Assembly (NCBI GenBank): GCA_937140905.1
Contig: CAKZQO010000083.1
Span: 1 to 40,861 of the forward strand
DNA length: 40,861 bases
Direction: 5' to 3'
Source: an uncultured Spirochaeta sp.
Lineage (GTDB): Bacteria > Spirochaetota > Spirochaetia > DTKZ01
Below the pieces are notes generated by a model. It made no database searches. It was not told the DNA's origin and saw only the letters and a program-made list of their open reading frames with translations. Below are positions 8,580 to 18,201 of this stretch, piece after piece (the stretch's first letter is position 1; every line of letters begins with the position of its first letter). Both the position numbers and the translations under genes were made by a program.

Positions 8580-8727
8580 AGTGTTCCCCTATCTTACAGT
8601 ATAAGTCCGGAATATCGTATTGGGGAATACACTTTTACGATAATAAAAATTATTCTTAAAAGTATTATTATTGGATATAAATGGAATATGTGATATATTT
8701 ATATTAAAAAGCCGTATTGGGTGATAC

Positions 8728-9726
8728 ATGTTTAAAAAGCATAAACAGTATTCTTTTTGTTTACTGATTCTGGTATGCTTGACACTAGTCCCATACAGAA
8801 TCTGTTCACAAGAACTCATAGTACATGTGTTTCAATCGGGTACTCCTGATAAAAAGTTTGAAGACCTCCTGTACCTTATTTTGGGCGTGGAACTATTGAA
8901 GGCAGGTTTCTCTAGTACAAAAGTATCGGAAAAATCCGATTACGTGCTGATGACTGACTATAAACTGAAAGATCAGGAAGCGGAAGTATGCTTTAGGTTA
9001 TATAATGCAAAGAATCCGGAAAAACCTCTGGCGGAACAGAAGGAAACATGGCAGATCGATTATTCTCTTGAATCGCAGGTATCAAAAGCAGTACAAAGCT
9101 TGATTACACATGCGGGGATCGGTTCCAGACCGGAGAAAGAACCGGTCATTGAAGGCGTACTTGCCGAATCTCCAAAAGTAGAGCAAGCTGATGTACCCAT
9201 ATCTGCCGAACCTCCGAAGCAACCCGATAGGGAAACGATAGGGCGTACTGAACCGTATTTTGAGACTTCCCTAGGCTTAGGGGGGATCATGCTTCTAGGA
9301 GATATCACAAAATACGTTCACTATGGGATTACCGGAAGCCTGAAAGCAGATATTATGTTTCCTAAGGATGGTTACAGTGTTGCTGCGGGGATCCGGATTA
9401 CTTCAAGCAGGATGTTCAATAATTCCGGTGTAGAGGGAGGACCGCTGCTGATCAGTACGATAGGGCCCAATGTGCAGTTCGGCACTTCCCTCCGGATGCC
9501 CTACTATGCGGCTATTGCCGTATCTGGGGGTGCGGCAGTACTATCTATTTTGGAAGGTACCCCTCTTCATAAAACCGTACCGTATGTGGATATCGGGATC
9601 CACGCAAGGATTCCGGTAGGGAAAGGGTTCTTTACCGGGGCGGATGTACGGTACCTGCTGGTGTTTGATTCGGATATTTTGATCATGGGCATAGTACCCG
9701 GTCTGTTTATGGGAAAGGAAATCTAA
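8728..9726 (+). CDS. Exported envelope protein with beta-strand-rich C-terminus
   Basis: N-terminal signal peptide (YSFCLLILVCLTLVPYRICS); C-terminal Gly/aromatic-alternating region. Confidence 0.55.
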   Translation: MFKKHKQYSFCLLILVCLTLVPYRICSQELIVHVFQSGTPDKKFEDLLYLILGVELLKAGFSSTKVSEKSDYVLMTDYKLKDQEAEVCFRLYNAKNPEKPLAEQKETWQIDYSLESQVSKAVQSLITHAGIGSRPEKEPVIEGVLAESPKVEQADVPISAEPPKQPDRETIGRTEPYFETSLGLGGIMLLGDITKYVHYGITGSLKADIMFPKDGYSVAAGIRITSSRMFNNSGVEGGPLLISTIGPNVQFGTSLRMPYYAAIAVSGGAAVLSILEGTPLHKTVPYVDIGIHARIPVGKGFFTGADVRYLLVFDSDILIMGIVPGLFMGKEI

Positions 9727-9727
9727 A

Positions 9728-10468
9728 ATGAATCGAATCCGTTTAACAGTAATACCGCGAGTTCTGTTTCTTGGGGTGCTAACGTTTATTCTGGTAGAGT
9801 GCGATTCCTATACCGTAATGGAACAATTCAGTACCTCTTTACCAGTTAATGGGGGAAGCTCTTACACCGGAGGGGGAGACGGAGGAACAGGAGGTGGGGG
9901 CACGGGAGGAGGTACTCCAACACCGGAACCTCTCACTCTGGATGTGCAAGCGTCTTTTGTCGAACGAGAAGGAACGGTTCAGTTGATACCCAATGGCGGC
10001 ACAAAGCCATACCGATTTTCTTTAAAAGAAGAAGATTTATACTATAATGAAACTCTCGGGTCCATAAACGAATCAACCTATGTTTACACAGCCGGTACTT
10101 CCATAGGGCAGGTAAGAATCCGGGTGCATGATGCAAACGAAAGAACTGCAGATGCGGTTGTAGCGATTATTCCGCTGGCTCCAACAACGGTTTCGGTTGG
10201 AAAAGTAGATTTCAATACTCAAAAGTTTAAAGTAACCCTATCCTGGTCTTATGAAAATCTCAACCTGATCCAGAATTTTGTGATAGAATGTTCAACGGGT
10301 GGAGGGCCTTTCGTTCAGATTGGTACGACCAATAACACAACCTACTCTGATCCAACCCAATTGGATAAGAGTACTTCCTATAGGTACCGAATCTATGCAC
10401 AGGCAAGCACAAGCAAGAATACCTATACATCGAAGGTGGAATATTCGAGTGTGGTTTCCTGGCCGTAA
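9728..10468 (+). CDS. Putative surface lipoprotein with Gly-rich linker and fibronectin type III-like C-terminal domain
   Basis: Signal sequence ending VLTFILVEC (relaxed lipobox), GGGDGGTGGGGTGGGTPTPEP linker, then VTLSWSYENLNLIQNFVIECSTGGGPFVQIGTTNNTTYSDPTQLDKSTSYRYRIYAQ. Confidence 0.6.
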   Translation: MNRIRLTVIPRVLFLGVLTFILVECDSYTVMEQFSTSLPVNGGSSYTGGGDGGTGGGGTGGGTPTPEPLTLDVQASFVEREGTVQLIPNGGTKPYRFSLKEEDLYYNETLGSINESTYVYTAGTSIGQVRIRVHDANERTADAVVAIIPLAPTTVSVGKVDFNTQKFKVTLSWSYENLNLIQNFVIECSTGGGPFVQIGTTNNTTYSDPTQLDKSTSYRYRIYAQASTSKNTYTSKVEYSSVVSWP

Positions 10469-10482
10469 CAGAAATAATACGC

Positions 10483-11493
10483 TTATTTGTCTTTGTGCTT
10501 CCTACCCGTCGATCGGAGGTACTCCAGCATAGCCTGGTACGCCTCCTTTTGCCCTTTAATCCTTTCCTGATGGCCGTAGGAATTAAAAGAGCGATCAAAG
10601 GATTCTGTAAGATCCGGATATGTGGAGCGAATGGAGGGGGTGCTCAGGATCGCGCGCACTAGGGCAAGAGCGCGCAGGTCTTCCAGTTTTGGAGGAGGTT
10701 TCTTGTCTAAATCTCGTATTTTTTGTTCCAGGAGTTCGATGGTCTCGTCTGCAAAGCCGGGGTCGGCAGGTTTCTCCGAAGCAGAAGCAGCAGGAGGTGC
10801 CGGTATAGTGGATTGAACGGCAGAGAGTGTCGCCCGGAGGGTTTGATTTTCTGCCTTGTATCGTTCGATTTCCCTTGTTGCTTCTAAGATTTTAGTAGAA
10901 CTTTCCTGTATTTTTTTCTCGTTTTCCGTTTGCAATGCTTCGAGGATTTTTACCTGCAGTTCGAGGGATTGTATCTTCTGTCCTAAAAGCTCGACGGTTG
11001 TTGTGCCTTCTTGAAACGGAGGAAGGGCAGGCGTTTTTGCATCTAATGTATCCGTCTGGGTAGGGGTAGTTTTGGCTGCGTCCTTACTATGCAATGTTTT
11101 TACGGTACCCGAGACTGAAACGCCTGTGATCCGGGAAGAAAGTATGGCTTCCCGATCCGATTCAGCTTTTTTTAATAGAATGTCAAGTTCTTTAAGTAGT
11201 TCCCCTGAATACCCCTGTTGTTTTAGGTCGCGGTACTGTTGCCGGAGGGTGTTTATTTCACGGTCTTTTTCAAGAAGCAATTTGTCCATCTGCACTTTAA
11301 ACTCTTTCAGTAGGTTCCATTCAACAGTAAGGAATCGTGTTTCGCGAAGGGTAATCGTATCGACCTGTTTCTGAAAGAGGGATATGGCAATCCATGCAAG
11401 CGCGATGGTGCATACGACCAGAACAACGTTTGTGAGTGGTATTAACATATCATTGGTTTGTTGCTGTAACGGCCCGTTTTCAAGTGTTTTCAT
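10483..11493 (-). CDS. Single-pass membrane protein with long coiled coil
   Basis: N-terminal TM (TNVVLVVCTIALAWIAISLF) followed by heptad-rich segments. Confidence 0.55.
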   Translation of the reverse strand: MKTLENGPLQQQTNDMLIPLTNVVLVVCTIALAWIAISLFQKQVDTITLRETRFLTVEWNLLKEFKVQMDKLLLEKDREINTLRQQYRDLKQQGYSGELLKELDILLKKAESDREAILSSRITGVSVSGTVKTLHSKDAAKTTPTQTDTLDAKTPALPPFQEGTTTVELLGQKIQSLELQVKILEALQTENEKKIQESSTKILEATREIERYKAENQTLRATLSAVQSTIPAPPAASASEKPADPGFADETIELLEQKIRDLDKKPPPKLEDLRALALVRAILSTPSIRSTYPDLTESFDRSFNSYGHQERIKGQKEAYQAMLEYLRSTGRKHKDK

Positions 11494-11547
11494 GTATTTC
11501 TATATAATAGTAGCAAAAAAACGATTCATATACTATATATTTTACCA

Positions 11548-12927
11548 ATGAATCGCTTGCGTTTTAAATTGTACCTCACCATTCTGCCTCTTGTTACCTT
11601 GTCTATCGTGTTGAGCGGTTTATTTGCTTCCCTCTGGTCGCGTATGGCGTTAACACGGGCAGCCAACAGGCATCTCGCCTATAAAGCGGAACAACTTCGG
11701 GATTATATCAACGGGGAGTGGGAAGTACTAGAAAGCCTTCGTTTGGCGGATAAAGAGGAGTACAGGTCTGCAGCAAAGAATTCTTTTCGTTCCTATGCAT
11801 ATTCCTTGATCCGGAACGAAACAGAACAGATACTTGTTTTTAATGCGGATAGTGTGTTGATTCAGCGGATTGGATTGGAAAGCCATACTGAGCAGATCCA
11901 AGAAGAAACCTCGGCCTTGCCTGTGGGAACGATACCCAGGACAGGTTGGTTTCTAGCGAATCTTTACGGAGAAGAGAGGGTGGGTGTTTCGTTCCCCTTT
12001 GATCCGTTCGGCTGGGTAGTTGCAATAACTGAACTCAAAGAAACCTTTTTTTTGGAAGTAAAACGAATTCAGATTACTCATATTGTGCTCCTGACTATAG
12101 TTATTCTGATTGTTACAATTCTTATAGCCATCTTTGTCCGACATATTGTGGGACCGTTGGAACGCCTTGTCCGCACTATTGAGCATATCAAAGAGACTGG
12201 AGATTTAGGATTTCGTGCTAGGATTGAGTATGCGGATGAAATAGGGCTACTTGCGGAACGATTCAACTCGATGATCGACACGATCCAAGCGGATCAAGCC
12301 AGGCTGGAAGACGCCTTTTTGATTGAAAGAAAATCCAAAGAATCGGTTCGTCAAAGGGAGTATGAAACCCTATTAATTTTAGGAAGAATCTCCGATTACC
12401 GGGACGAAAAAACCGGAGCGCACCTTAAGCGAATTGGATCCTTTGCTGTTCTATTTGCTCAAATTATGGGTAAGGATAAACATTATCAGGAATTATTGGA
12501 GTATTCCGCCCCTCTTCACGATATTGGGAAAATATCCATACCCGATTCGATCCTGTTAAAACCAGGCAAGCTGACAGAGGAAGAGTTTGAGATTGTGAAA
12601 AAACATTCTATCTGGGGATATGAACTCCTAAAAGACACTCAAAGTGTATATCTAATGGAAGGGGCTGTAATCGCTTTATCCCATCATGAGAAGTGGGATG
12701 GATCGGGTTATCCTAAAGGGCTAGCAGGAGAGGACATTCCTCTTTCCGGACGCATTGTGGGGTTAATCGATGTGTACGATTCGCTTATCTCCGAACGGCC
12801 CTATAAAGCTCCATGGGAACCGGAAAAAGCTTTGCAGTATATAAAAGAACAGAAAGGTAAACATTTCGACCCGCAATTGGTGGAATTGTTTGAGAAGCAT
12901 TTCCTTGAGTTCCTACAGTTGGGATAG
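11548..12927 (+). CDS. Membrane sensor with HAMP and HD-GYP (c-di-GMP phosphodiesterase) domains
   Basis: Two TM segments, HAMP (VRHIVGPLERLVRTIEHI...ARIEYADEIGLLAERFNSM), HD-GYP motifs HDIGK and HHEKWDGSGYPKGLAGEDIPL. Confidence 0.92.
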   Translation: MNRLRFKLYLTILPLVTLSIVLSGLFASLWSRMALTRAANRHLAYKAEQLRDYINGEWEVLESLRLADKEEYRSAAKNSFRSYAYSLIRNETEQILVFNADSVLIQRIGLESHTEQIQEETSALPVGTIPRTGWFLANLYGEERVGVSFPFDPFGWVVAITELKETFFLEVKRIQITHIVLLTIVILIVTILIAIFVRHIVGPLERLVRTIEHIKETGDLGFRARIEYADEIGLLAERFNSMIDTIQADQARLEDAFLIERKSKESVRQREYETLLILGRISDYRDEKTGAHLKRIGSFAVLFAQIMGKDKHYQELLEYSAPLHDIGKISIPDSILLKPGKLTEEEFEIVKKHSIWGYELLKDTQSVYLMEGAVIALSHHEKWDGSGYPKGLAGEDIPLSGRIVGLIDVYDSLISERPYKAPWEPEKALQYIKEQKGKHFDPQLVELFEKHFLEFLQLG

Positions 12928-12979
12928 TCTGTTGTTTGGCAATACCTTTCAAGATACACCCATACGCATTACCTGTATT

Positions 12980-13615
12980 TTAGAACCCCAATGGCTCTTC
13001 CACAAGAACTAGCTTTACCCGACCTGGTTGAATTTCCTTTTCGAAGATCAAGATCTTAGAGGGGTAGGAATGGAAGGTGTCAGGGAGGTTATAGGCCTTT
13101 CTAGCTCGGGCTGTTTCTTTGGGAAGAACGTACTGATGGATCCGGTTGAGGCCTTCCTCCAGGTTTCTCACGATTTTTTGAGCCCCTATTACCCAGATCA
13201 AGTTTCCAGCCCCGTACACGTATGCAGGAATCTGACTACCCGTAAAGCTCGCTACTATCACTATTCCTGATTCGGTTACTGCATGGGCACTTCCGATTGC
13301 GTAGTCAGGAGCAGTGCCAAGTTTCCTCTGCTCACGTGCCTGTGTTTTAGGGTCCAATGTGTACAGAGCGTTACGAACCGAACTATACCGGCCCGAATCG
13401 TTCACCTCTTTCGTAATTCCTACCTCATCGAGGGTAACTGAAGTTAAGGTGAATACCTCGGCTTTCTCTGGAATGAAAGAAAGCACCTTTTTAAGTGCTT
13501 CAGCTCGATTAGGGACCACAATGGCTTCGATCCCATTTTGCATCAGCGCCTTCTGCGTCCTTGAAATTACTTCTTTGGAAGGAAGAGTTCCGAAATCTTT
13601 CATTACGGCCTCCAA
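12980..13615 (-). CDS. LUD-domain (lactate utilisation/LutC-like) protein
   Basis: KALMQNGIEAIVVPNRAEALKKVLSFIPEKAEVFTLTSVTLDEVGI...ITESGIVIVAS-like core (AVTESGIVIVASFTGSQIPAYVYGAGNLIWVIGAQKIV). Confidence 0.8.
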   Translation of the reverse strand: MEAVMKDFGTLPSKEVISRTQKALMQNGIEAIVVPNRAEALKKVLSFIPEKAEVFTLTSVTLDEVGITKEVNDSGRYSSVRNALYTLDPKTQAREQRKLGTAPDYAIGSAHAVTESGIVIVASFTGSQIPAYVYGAGNLIWVIGAQKIVRNLEEGLNRIHQYVLPKETARARKAYNLPDTFHSYPSKILIFEKEIQPGRVKLVLVEEPLGF

Positions 13616-13768
13616 GTAATTATTAGTAAATTAGTAATCTTAATATAGTAACACAATTGCCTTGGGTCAACATATTCCTTACATTTGCAGAGTGGGCTAG
13701 AAGATGGGGAAAATCAACAAGTAGGAACGGAATAAAACCTCGGAACCAACCGTAAGGGGAGGCGAACT

Positions 13769-14956
13769 ATGATCAAAGTGTTTCGCAAAGACGTCTTGTC
13801 GTTGTTCTACTTGGGAGTAGTATTCTATTGGGGATTAATACTTCATCCTGCTGTTGGATTTGAACATGTAGTGGTGATGGAGGAGACTTCCAGGGTAGGA
13901 AAGTTCCGTGTGGTGCGGGTCGCTTCTGGCCTTGAAAATCCCTGGGCACTGGCTTTTCTGCCGAATGGTAATCTGCTAGTTACCGAACGACCGGGTAGGA
14001 TGTGGATTTTGGGACCAGGAGGGAGCAAGCAGCGAGTGGAAGGACTTCCCTCTGTAGTAGCTTCTGGCCAAGGAGGGCTTTTGGATGTGATATTGGATCC
14101 CGCATTCGATACGAATCGATGGATCTACTTCTCTTATAGCGGCTCTGGATCGAGAGGGAGTTACGGGACTGCAGTAGCTCGCGCTCGGTTGAATGAAAGT
14201 CGATTAGGTGGACTTCAGGTACTGTATGAAATGAATAAAAAGACCTCCTCCGGGTTGCATTTTGGATCGCGACTTGCTTTTGGAAAAGATGGAATGCTCT
14301 ATATTTCTACGGGAGACCGGGGAGCGCGGGACCGTGCGCAGGACCTATCAGACACCGCGGGGAAGGTGTTACGGATCCATCCGGATGGTCGAATCCCGCA
14401 GGATAACCCCTGGATGGGGCAGGGAAGAATGGAAAGAACAGGGGCAAGATCCGTGGCTCCTGAAATTTACACCTATGGGCACCGGAACATCCAGGGCGTG
14501 GCAGTGCATCCGGAGACAGGTAAAATCTGGGTTCACGAACATGGCCCCCGCGGAGGGGACGAAATCAATATTCTTAAGCCTGGGGCGAATTATGGTTGGC
14601 CGGTAATTACCTATGGAAGGGAGTATTTGGGCAGTCTTCCCATTGGGGAAGGAACCTATAAGGAAGGGATGGAGCAGCCGATCCTGCAATGGACGCCCTC
14701 CATCGCTCCTTCGGGAATGACCTTCTATACAGGATCCCGTTTTCCCCGCTGGCAGGGCAACCTCTTTGTGGGAGCGCTTGCTGGGCAGCATCTGCGCCGC
14801 GTTGTCTTGGAGGGCGAGAGGGTGGTGGAGGAAGAAATCCTTTTGCACCGAAAAATCGGTCGGATCCGGGACGTTCGAACCGGTCCGGATGGATTTCTGT
14901 ATCTCTTGACGGACGATAGGAATGGAGGGGTGTACAGGTTGGAACTGATCGACTGA
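13769..14956 (+). CDS. PQQ-dependent soluble aldose/sugar dehydrogenase family protein
   Basis: GLENPWALAFLPNGNLLVTERPGRMWIL, YGHRNIQGVAVHPETGKIWVHEHGPRGGDEINILKPGANYGWPVITYG; N-terminal signal-like segment. Confidence 0.9.
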   Translation: MIKVFRKDVLSLFYLGVVFYWGLILHPAVGFEHVVVMEETSRVGKFRVVRVASGLENPWALAFLPNGNLLVTERPGRMWILGPGGSKQRVEGLPSVVASGQGGLLDVILDPAFDTNRWIYFSYSGSGSRGSYGTAVARARLNESRLGGLQVLYEMNKKTSSGLHFGSRLAFGKDGMLYISTGDRGARDRAQDLSDTAGKVLRIHPDGRIPQDNPWMGQGRMERTGARSVAPEIYTYGHRNIQGVAVHPETGKIWVHEHGPRGGDEINILKPGANYGWPVITYGREYLGSLPIGEGTYKEGMEQPILQWTPSIAPSGMTFYTGSRFPRWQGNLFVGALAGQHLRRVVLEGERVVEEEILLHRKIGRIRDVRTGPDGFLYLLTDDRNGGVYRLELID

Positions 14957-14990
14957 GGTGCTTAGCGGCCTTAGAAAGGAGTCTGTCTTT

Positions 14991-16142
14991 TTATCCTTTT
15001 ACTACTGCTAGAGGATGCAGTTCCAACACCACATCCACCAAGTCTTTCTGCGCGTCCATCACCTGATGGATATCCTTGTAGGCGCCCGAGGCCTCGTCTA
15101 AATCTTTGGGTTTACGAACCGCGTGGATCACTCCTAGGCTTTCCAAGCGGCGAACTTCTTCCTGGAGATCGAGTTTCTTCCGAGCCTCGTTCCGCCCGAG
15201 GCGTCGGCCCGCCCCGTGACTGCAGGACTTGAAGGATAGAGGGTTGTCCTTTCCTTCCACGATGTAACTAGGGGATCCCTGGGAACCTGGGATGATGCCT
15301 CGTATGGCCTTGTGCGCGGCGGTAGCTCCTTTTCGGTGCACGATCACTTCTTTTCCGTAGTGCTTCTCTGGCGCGGCGTAGTTGTGATGGATGTCAATTC
15401 GTTCGGCTGCTTCGAAGGGGCCGACGGTTTCCTCGATAATCGTAAGGATATCCTCCATAATTTGACGCCGGTTCTCCCGAGCGAACCGAAGAGCGTAGTT
15501 CATGCCCTCGATGTATTCCCGACCCAGTTTGCTGTCTACCGGTAGGTAGGCGAGATTTGGGTCAGGGAGGGAGAGCTTGTGTTCGGAACAATAATTCTTC
15601 GCCTTGCGGTGGTACTCCTCCGCGATCTTAAGGCCGAAGTGACGGGAGCCTGAGTGCACCATGATCCAGAGGTGTCCTGTGTGATCCTTCTGTAGTTCAA
15701 TGAAGTGGTTCCCGCCGCCCAACGTGCCTAACTGGTGCCGGGCAGATTCCAACTCCTGCTTCACGATGGGCAGATCGGGTGCTTCCCGAAATCCTTCCCA
15801 GGAGCGAGGATGCTTATGATGTTCGAATCCCAAGGGGATGCGGCTACGAATTTTAGAAGCGATCGTCTCCAGAGTGTGACGAGGAAGGTCTTTCAGGTTG
15901 GTACGGACCGCGTGCATTCCACATCCTATGTCTACCCCTACGGCGTTGGGAATGATGGCATCCTCCGTGGCCAACACCCCTCCAATGGGCATGCCAAAGC
16001 CCACGTGAGCATCCGGCATCAGCGCCACATGGTGGTAAGCGATGGGGAGATTAGCGATGTTCTTTGTCTGCCTTAGGGTTTCCTCATCTACCTCTTCCGC
16101 CCAGATGTAGATGGGGATCCGCTCCGATTCGATCTTTCGCAT
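14991..16142 (-). CDS. rtcB: RtcB-family RNA ligase
   Basis: ALMPDAHVGFGMPIGGVLATEDAIIPNAVGVDIGCGMHAVRTN, LGTLGGGNHFIELQ, HNYAAPEKHYGKEVIVHRKGATAA, SCSHGAGRRLGRNEA. Confidence 0.94.
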   Translation of the reverse strand: MRKIESERIPIYIWAEEVDEETLRQTKNIANLPIAYHHVALMPDAHVGFGMPIGGVLATEDAIIPNAVGVDIGCGMHAVRTNLKDLPRHTLETIASKIRSRIPLGFEHHKHPRSWEGFREAPDLPIVKQELESARHQLGTLGGGNHFIELQKDHTGHLWIMVHSGSRHFGLKIAEEYHRKAKNYCSEHKLSLPDPNLAYLPVDSKLGREYIEGMNYALRFARENRRQIMEDILTIIEETVGPFEAAERIDIHHNYAAPEKHYGKEVIVHRKGATAAHKAIRGIIPGSQGSPSYIVEGKDNPLSFKSCSHGAGRRLGRNEARKKLDLQEEVRRLESLGVIHAVRKPKDLDEASGAYKDIHQVMDAQKDLVDVVLELHPLAVVKG

Positions 16143-16151
16143 CTACGCTAG

Positions 16152-16181
16152 GATATACTGAAGCGGAGGGGTAGGGGTCAA
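16152..16181 (-). promoter_or_regulatory. Sigma70-like promoter for rtcB
   Basis: Minus strand TTGACC, 18-bp spacer, TATATC. Confidence 0.45.
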
Positions 16182-16202
16182 GGAAAAAAGACTGTTATAG
16201 GA

Positions 16203-16637
16203 TCATCCCAGGGTAATAAGGATCGCCCCCAGAACCATAATGGCGGCTCCAATGGCCGCTTTGAGGCTGACCTTTTCACCCAGAAAAATCACTGCCAGTA
16301 TCATGGCGAATACCATGCTCAACCGGTCGATGGGAGCCACCTGGTACACCTTTCCCACTTTCAAGGCCAGGAAGTAGAACACCCAGGATACGGCTCCCGC
16401 GACTCCACTCAACACGATGAAAAGGATTGCCTTGCTGTTACCGAAGATGGTGGAAACATGGGCAAGTTTCCCCTGGGCAATCACCACGCCAATGAGAAAC
16501 AGGGCCATGATCACGGCCCGCACCGCCGTGGCAGTGTTGGAATCGATTCCCTGCAAGCCAATCTTCCCGAAGATCGCCACGAGGGATGCCGTTGCCGCGG
16601 AAAGAAGCGCGAATACAAGCCATAGATAGTCGGTCAT
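16203..16637 (-). CDS. EamA-family transporter, half-size (one EamA unit)
   Basis: LLSAATASLVAIFGKIGLQGIDSNTATAVRAVIMALF...PIDRLSMVFAMILAVIFLGEKVSLKAAIGAAIMVLGAILI. Confidence 0.8.
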   Translation of the reverse strand: MTDYLWLVFALLSAATASLVAIFGKIGLQGIDSNTATAVRAVIMALFLIGVVIAQGKLAHVSTIFGNSKAILFIVLSGVAGAVSWVFYFLALKVGKVYQVAPIDRLSMVFAMILAVIFLGEKVSLKAAIGAAIMVLGAILITLG

Positions 16638-16734
16638 GGGTGAAGCTTAAAAGGGAAAGGGTACGGTGTCAAGGAGAATGCTTTCAATGACCAGAACGCA
16701 CTATTTTTGTGTTGCGTGGCATTTTTTCCCTCCG

Positions 16735-18201
16735 TTACAAGTCAATAATCTTTCCCGGGTTCATGATATTTTTCGGATCCCACGCTTTTTTGAGGGCCCG
16801 CATCAGTTCCAGTTCCACAGGGTTCGCGATCTCCTGGAAATACTTCTTCCGCTTGATCCCGATGCCGTGCTCGCCGCTGATCTTTCCTCCTAACCGGGCC
16901 ACGGCTGCGTACAGTTCCCGGAGGCAGGAATCCTCCACCCTCTTCCACGTCTCCATGTCCATCTTTGGGTCTTTCACCAAGGTGGCGTGGAGGTTCCCGT
17001 CCCCCGCGTGACCGTAGCAGGGGATCTGGATCCCGTACTTAGCGCTTAATTTTTCCAGTTCCGGGATTAGATCGGGGATCCGGCTTGGGGGTACCACGAT
17101 GTCTTCCAGGCTCTGGACCGGACAGTACACCTTGAAAGCTTCGGCGATGTTCCGCCGCACGTTCCAGATACGCTCCCGGTTGTTCTTGTCCTGGGCTACA
17201 TACACCTCGAGGGCTCCCTGTTCCTCGCATAGCTCGCCCACCGTAATCATGTCAGTTTCCACCTGCTCGGGGTTGGTGCCGTCCACCTCGATCAGGAGCA
17301 GGGCGCCCGCTTTCTCGTAGGGAAGGGTTTCGTTCAGGTAGCGGCAGCTGGTCTGGATGGAGAGGCGATCCATGAACTCGATGCTCACGGGTACCACCCC
17401 CTGGGTGAGGATGCGGGGTACGGCGTTGATCGCTTCCTGCGGGGTATGGAACAGTACTAAGAGATCCGCCCATGCCTTCGGAAGACCAATGAGCTTTACG
17501 ATGGCTTTGGTCACGATCCCGAGGGTGCCCTCGGAGCCGATCACGAGGGACTTTAGGTCGTATCCGGTAACGTCCTTCGAAAGTTTTCCCCCGAGCCAGA
17601 CCGATTCCCCCGTGGGGGTCACCAACTCGATCCCCAGGATGTAGCGGCCCGTGACCCCGTACTTGATCGCTTTCCCTCCTCCCGCGTTCTCTGCGATGTT
17701 GCCTCCGATACAGCAGGTTTCCAGGCTCATGGGGTATCCAGCGTAGAATAGACCGTGTTCCGTAACCTTGCGGGCCAAGTCGTTAGTAACCATCCCCGCC
17801 TCCACTACCGCCACCATGTTGGCGGTGTCCAGCTCGATGAGCGCATTCATCCGTTCTAGAGACACCACGATTCCTCCCTGATGAGGAATGGCGCCGCCGG
17901 AAAGGCCAGAGCCCGCTCCTCGGGGAACGATAGGCACGCGATACTGATTGGCCAGCTTTACTATACGGCAGACTTCTTCGGTAGTTTTGGGGAACACCAC
18001 CACGTCGGGCATGTGTCCGTAGGTCTTGGCGTCTGTCTCGTCGTGACTGTAAGCTTCCATCTTTTCGGGATCTGTCCACACGTAAGATGGCCCCACGATG
18101 CTCTGCAACTCGTGAATCACACCGGCGGCAAGGGTCGAGGCTGTGGTTGGGTTTTCCTTGTCATGGTGTTCGCCAGGGCGAGCCCTATTCTTCGCAACCA
18201 T
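16735..18201 (-). CDS. glcD: FAD-binding oxidase, glycolate oxidase GlcD / D-lactate dehydrogenase type
   Basis: VVFPKTTEEVCRIVKLANQYRVPIVPRGAGSGLSGGAIP, HAGDGNLHATLV, GKISGEHGIGIKRKKYF. Confidence 0.92.
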   Translation of the reverse strand: MVAKNRARPGEHHDKENPTTASTLAAGVIHELQSIVGPSYVWTDPEKMEAYSHDETDAKTYGHMPDVVVFPKTTEEVCRIVKLANQYRVPIVPRGAGSGLSGGAIPHQGGIVVSLERMNALIELDTANMVAVVEAGMVTNDLARKVTEHGLFYAGYPMSLETCCIGGNIAENAGGGKAIKYGVTGRYILGIELVTPTGESVWLGGKLSKDVTGYDLKSLVIGSEGTLGIVTKAIVKLIGLPKAWADLLVLFHTPQEAINAVPRILTQGVVPVSIEFMDRLSIQTSCRYLNETLPYEKAGALLLIEVDGTNPEQVETDMITVGELCEEQGALEVYVAQDKNNRERIWNVRRNIAEAFKVYCPVQSLEDIVVPPSRIPDLIPELEKLSAKYGIQIPCYGHAGDGNLHATLVKDPKMDMETWKRVEDSCLRELYAAVARLGGKISGEHGIGIKRKKYFQEIANPVELELMRALKKAWDPKNIMNPGKIIDL

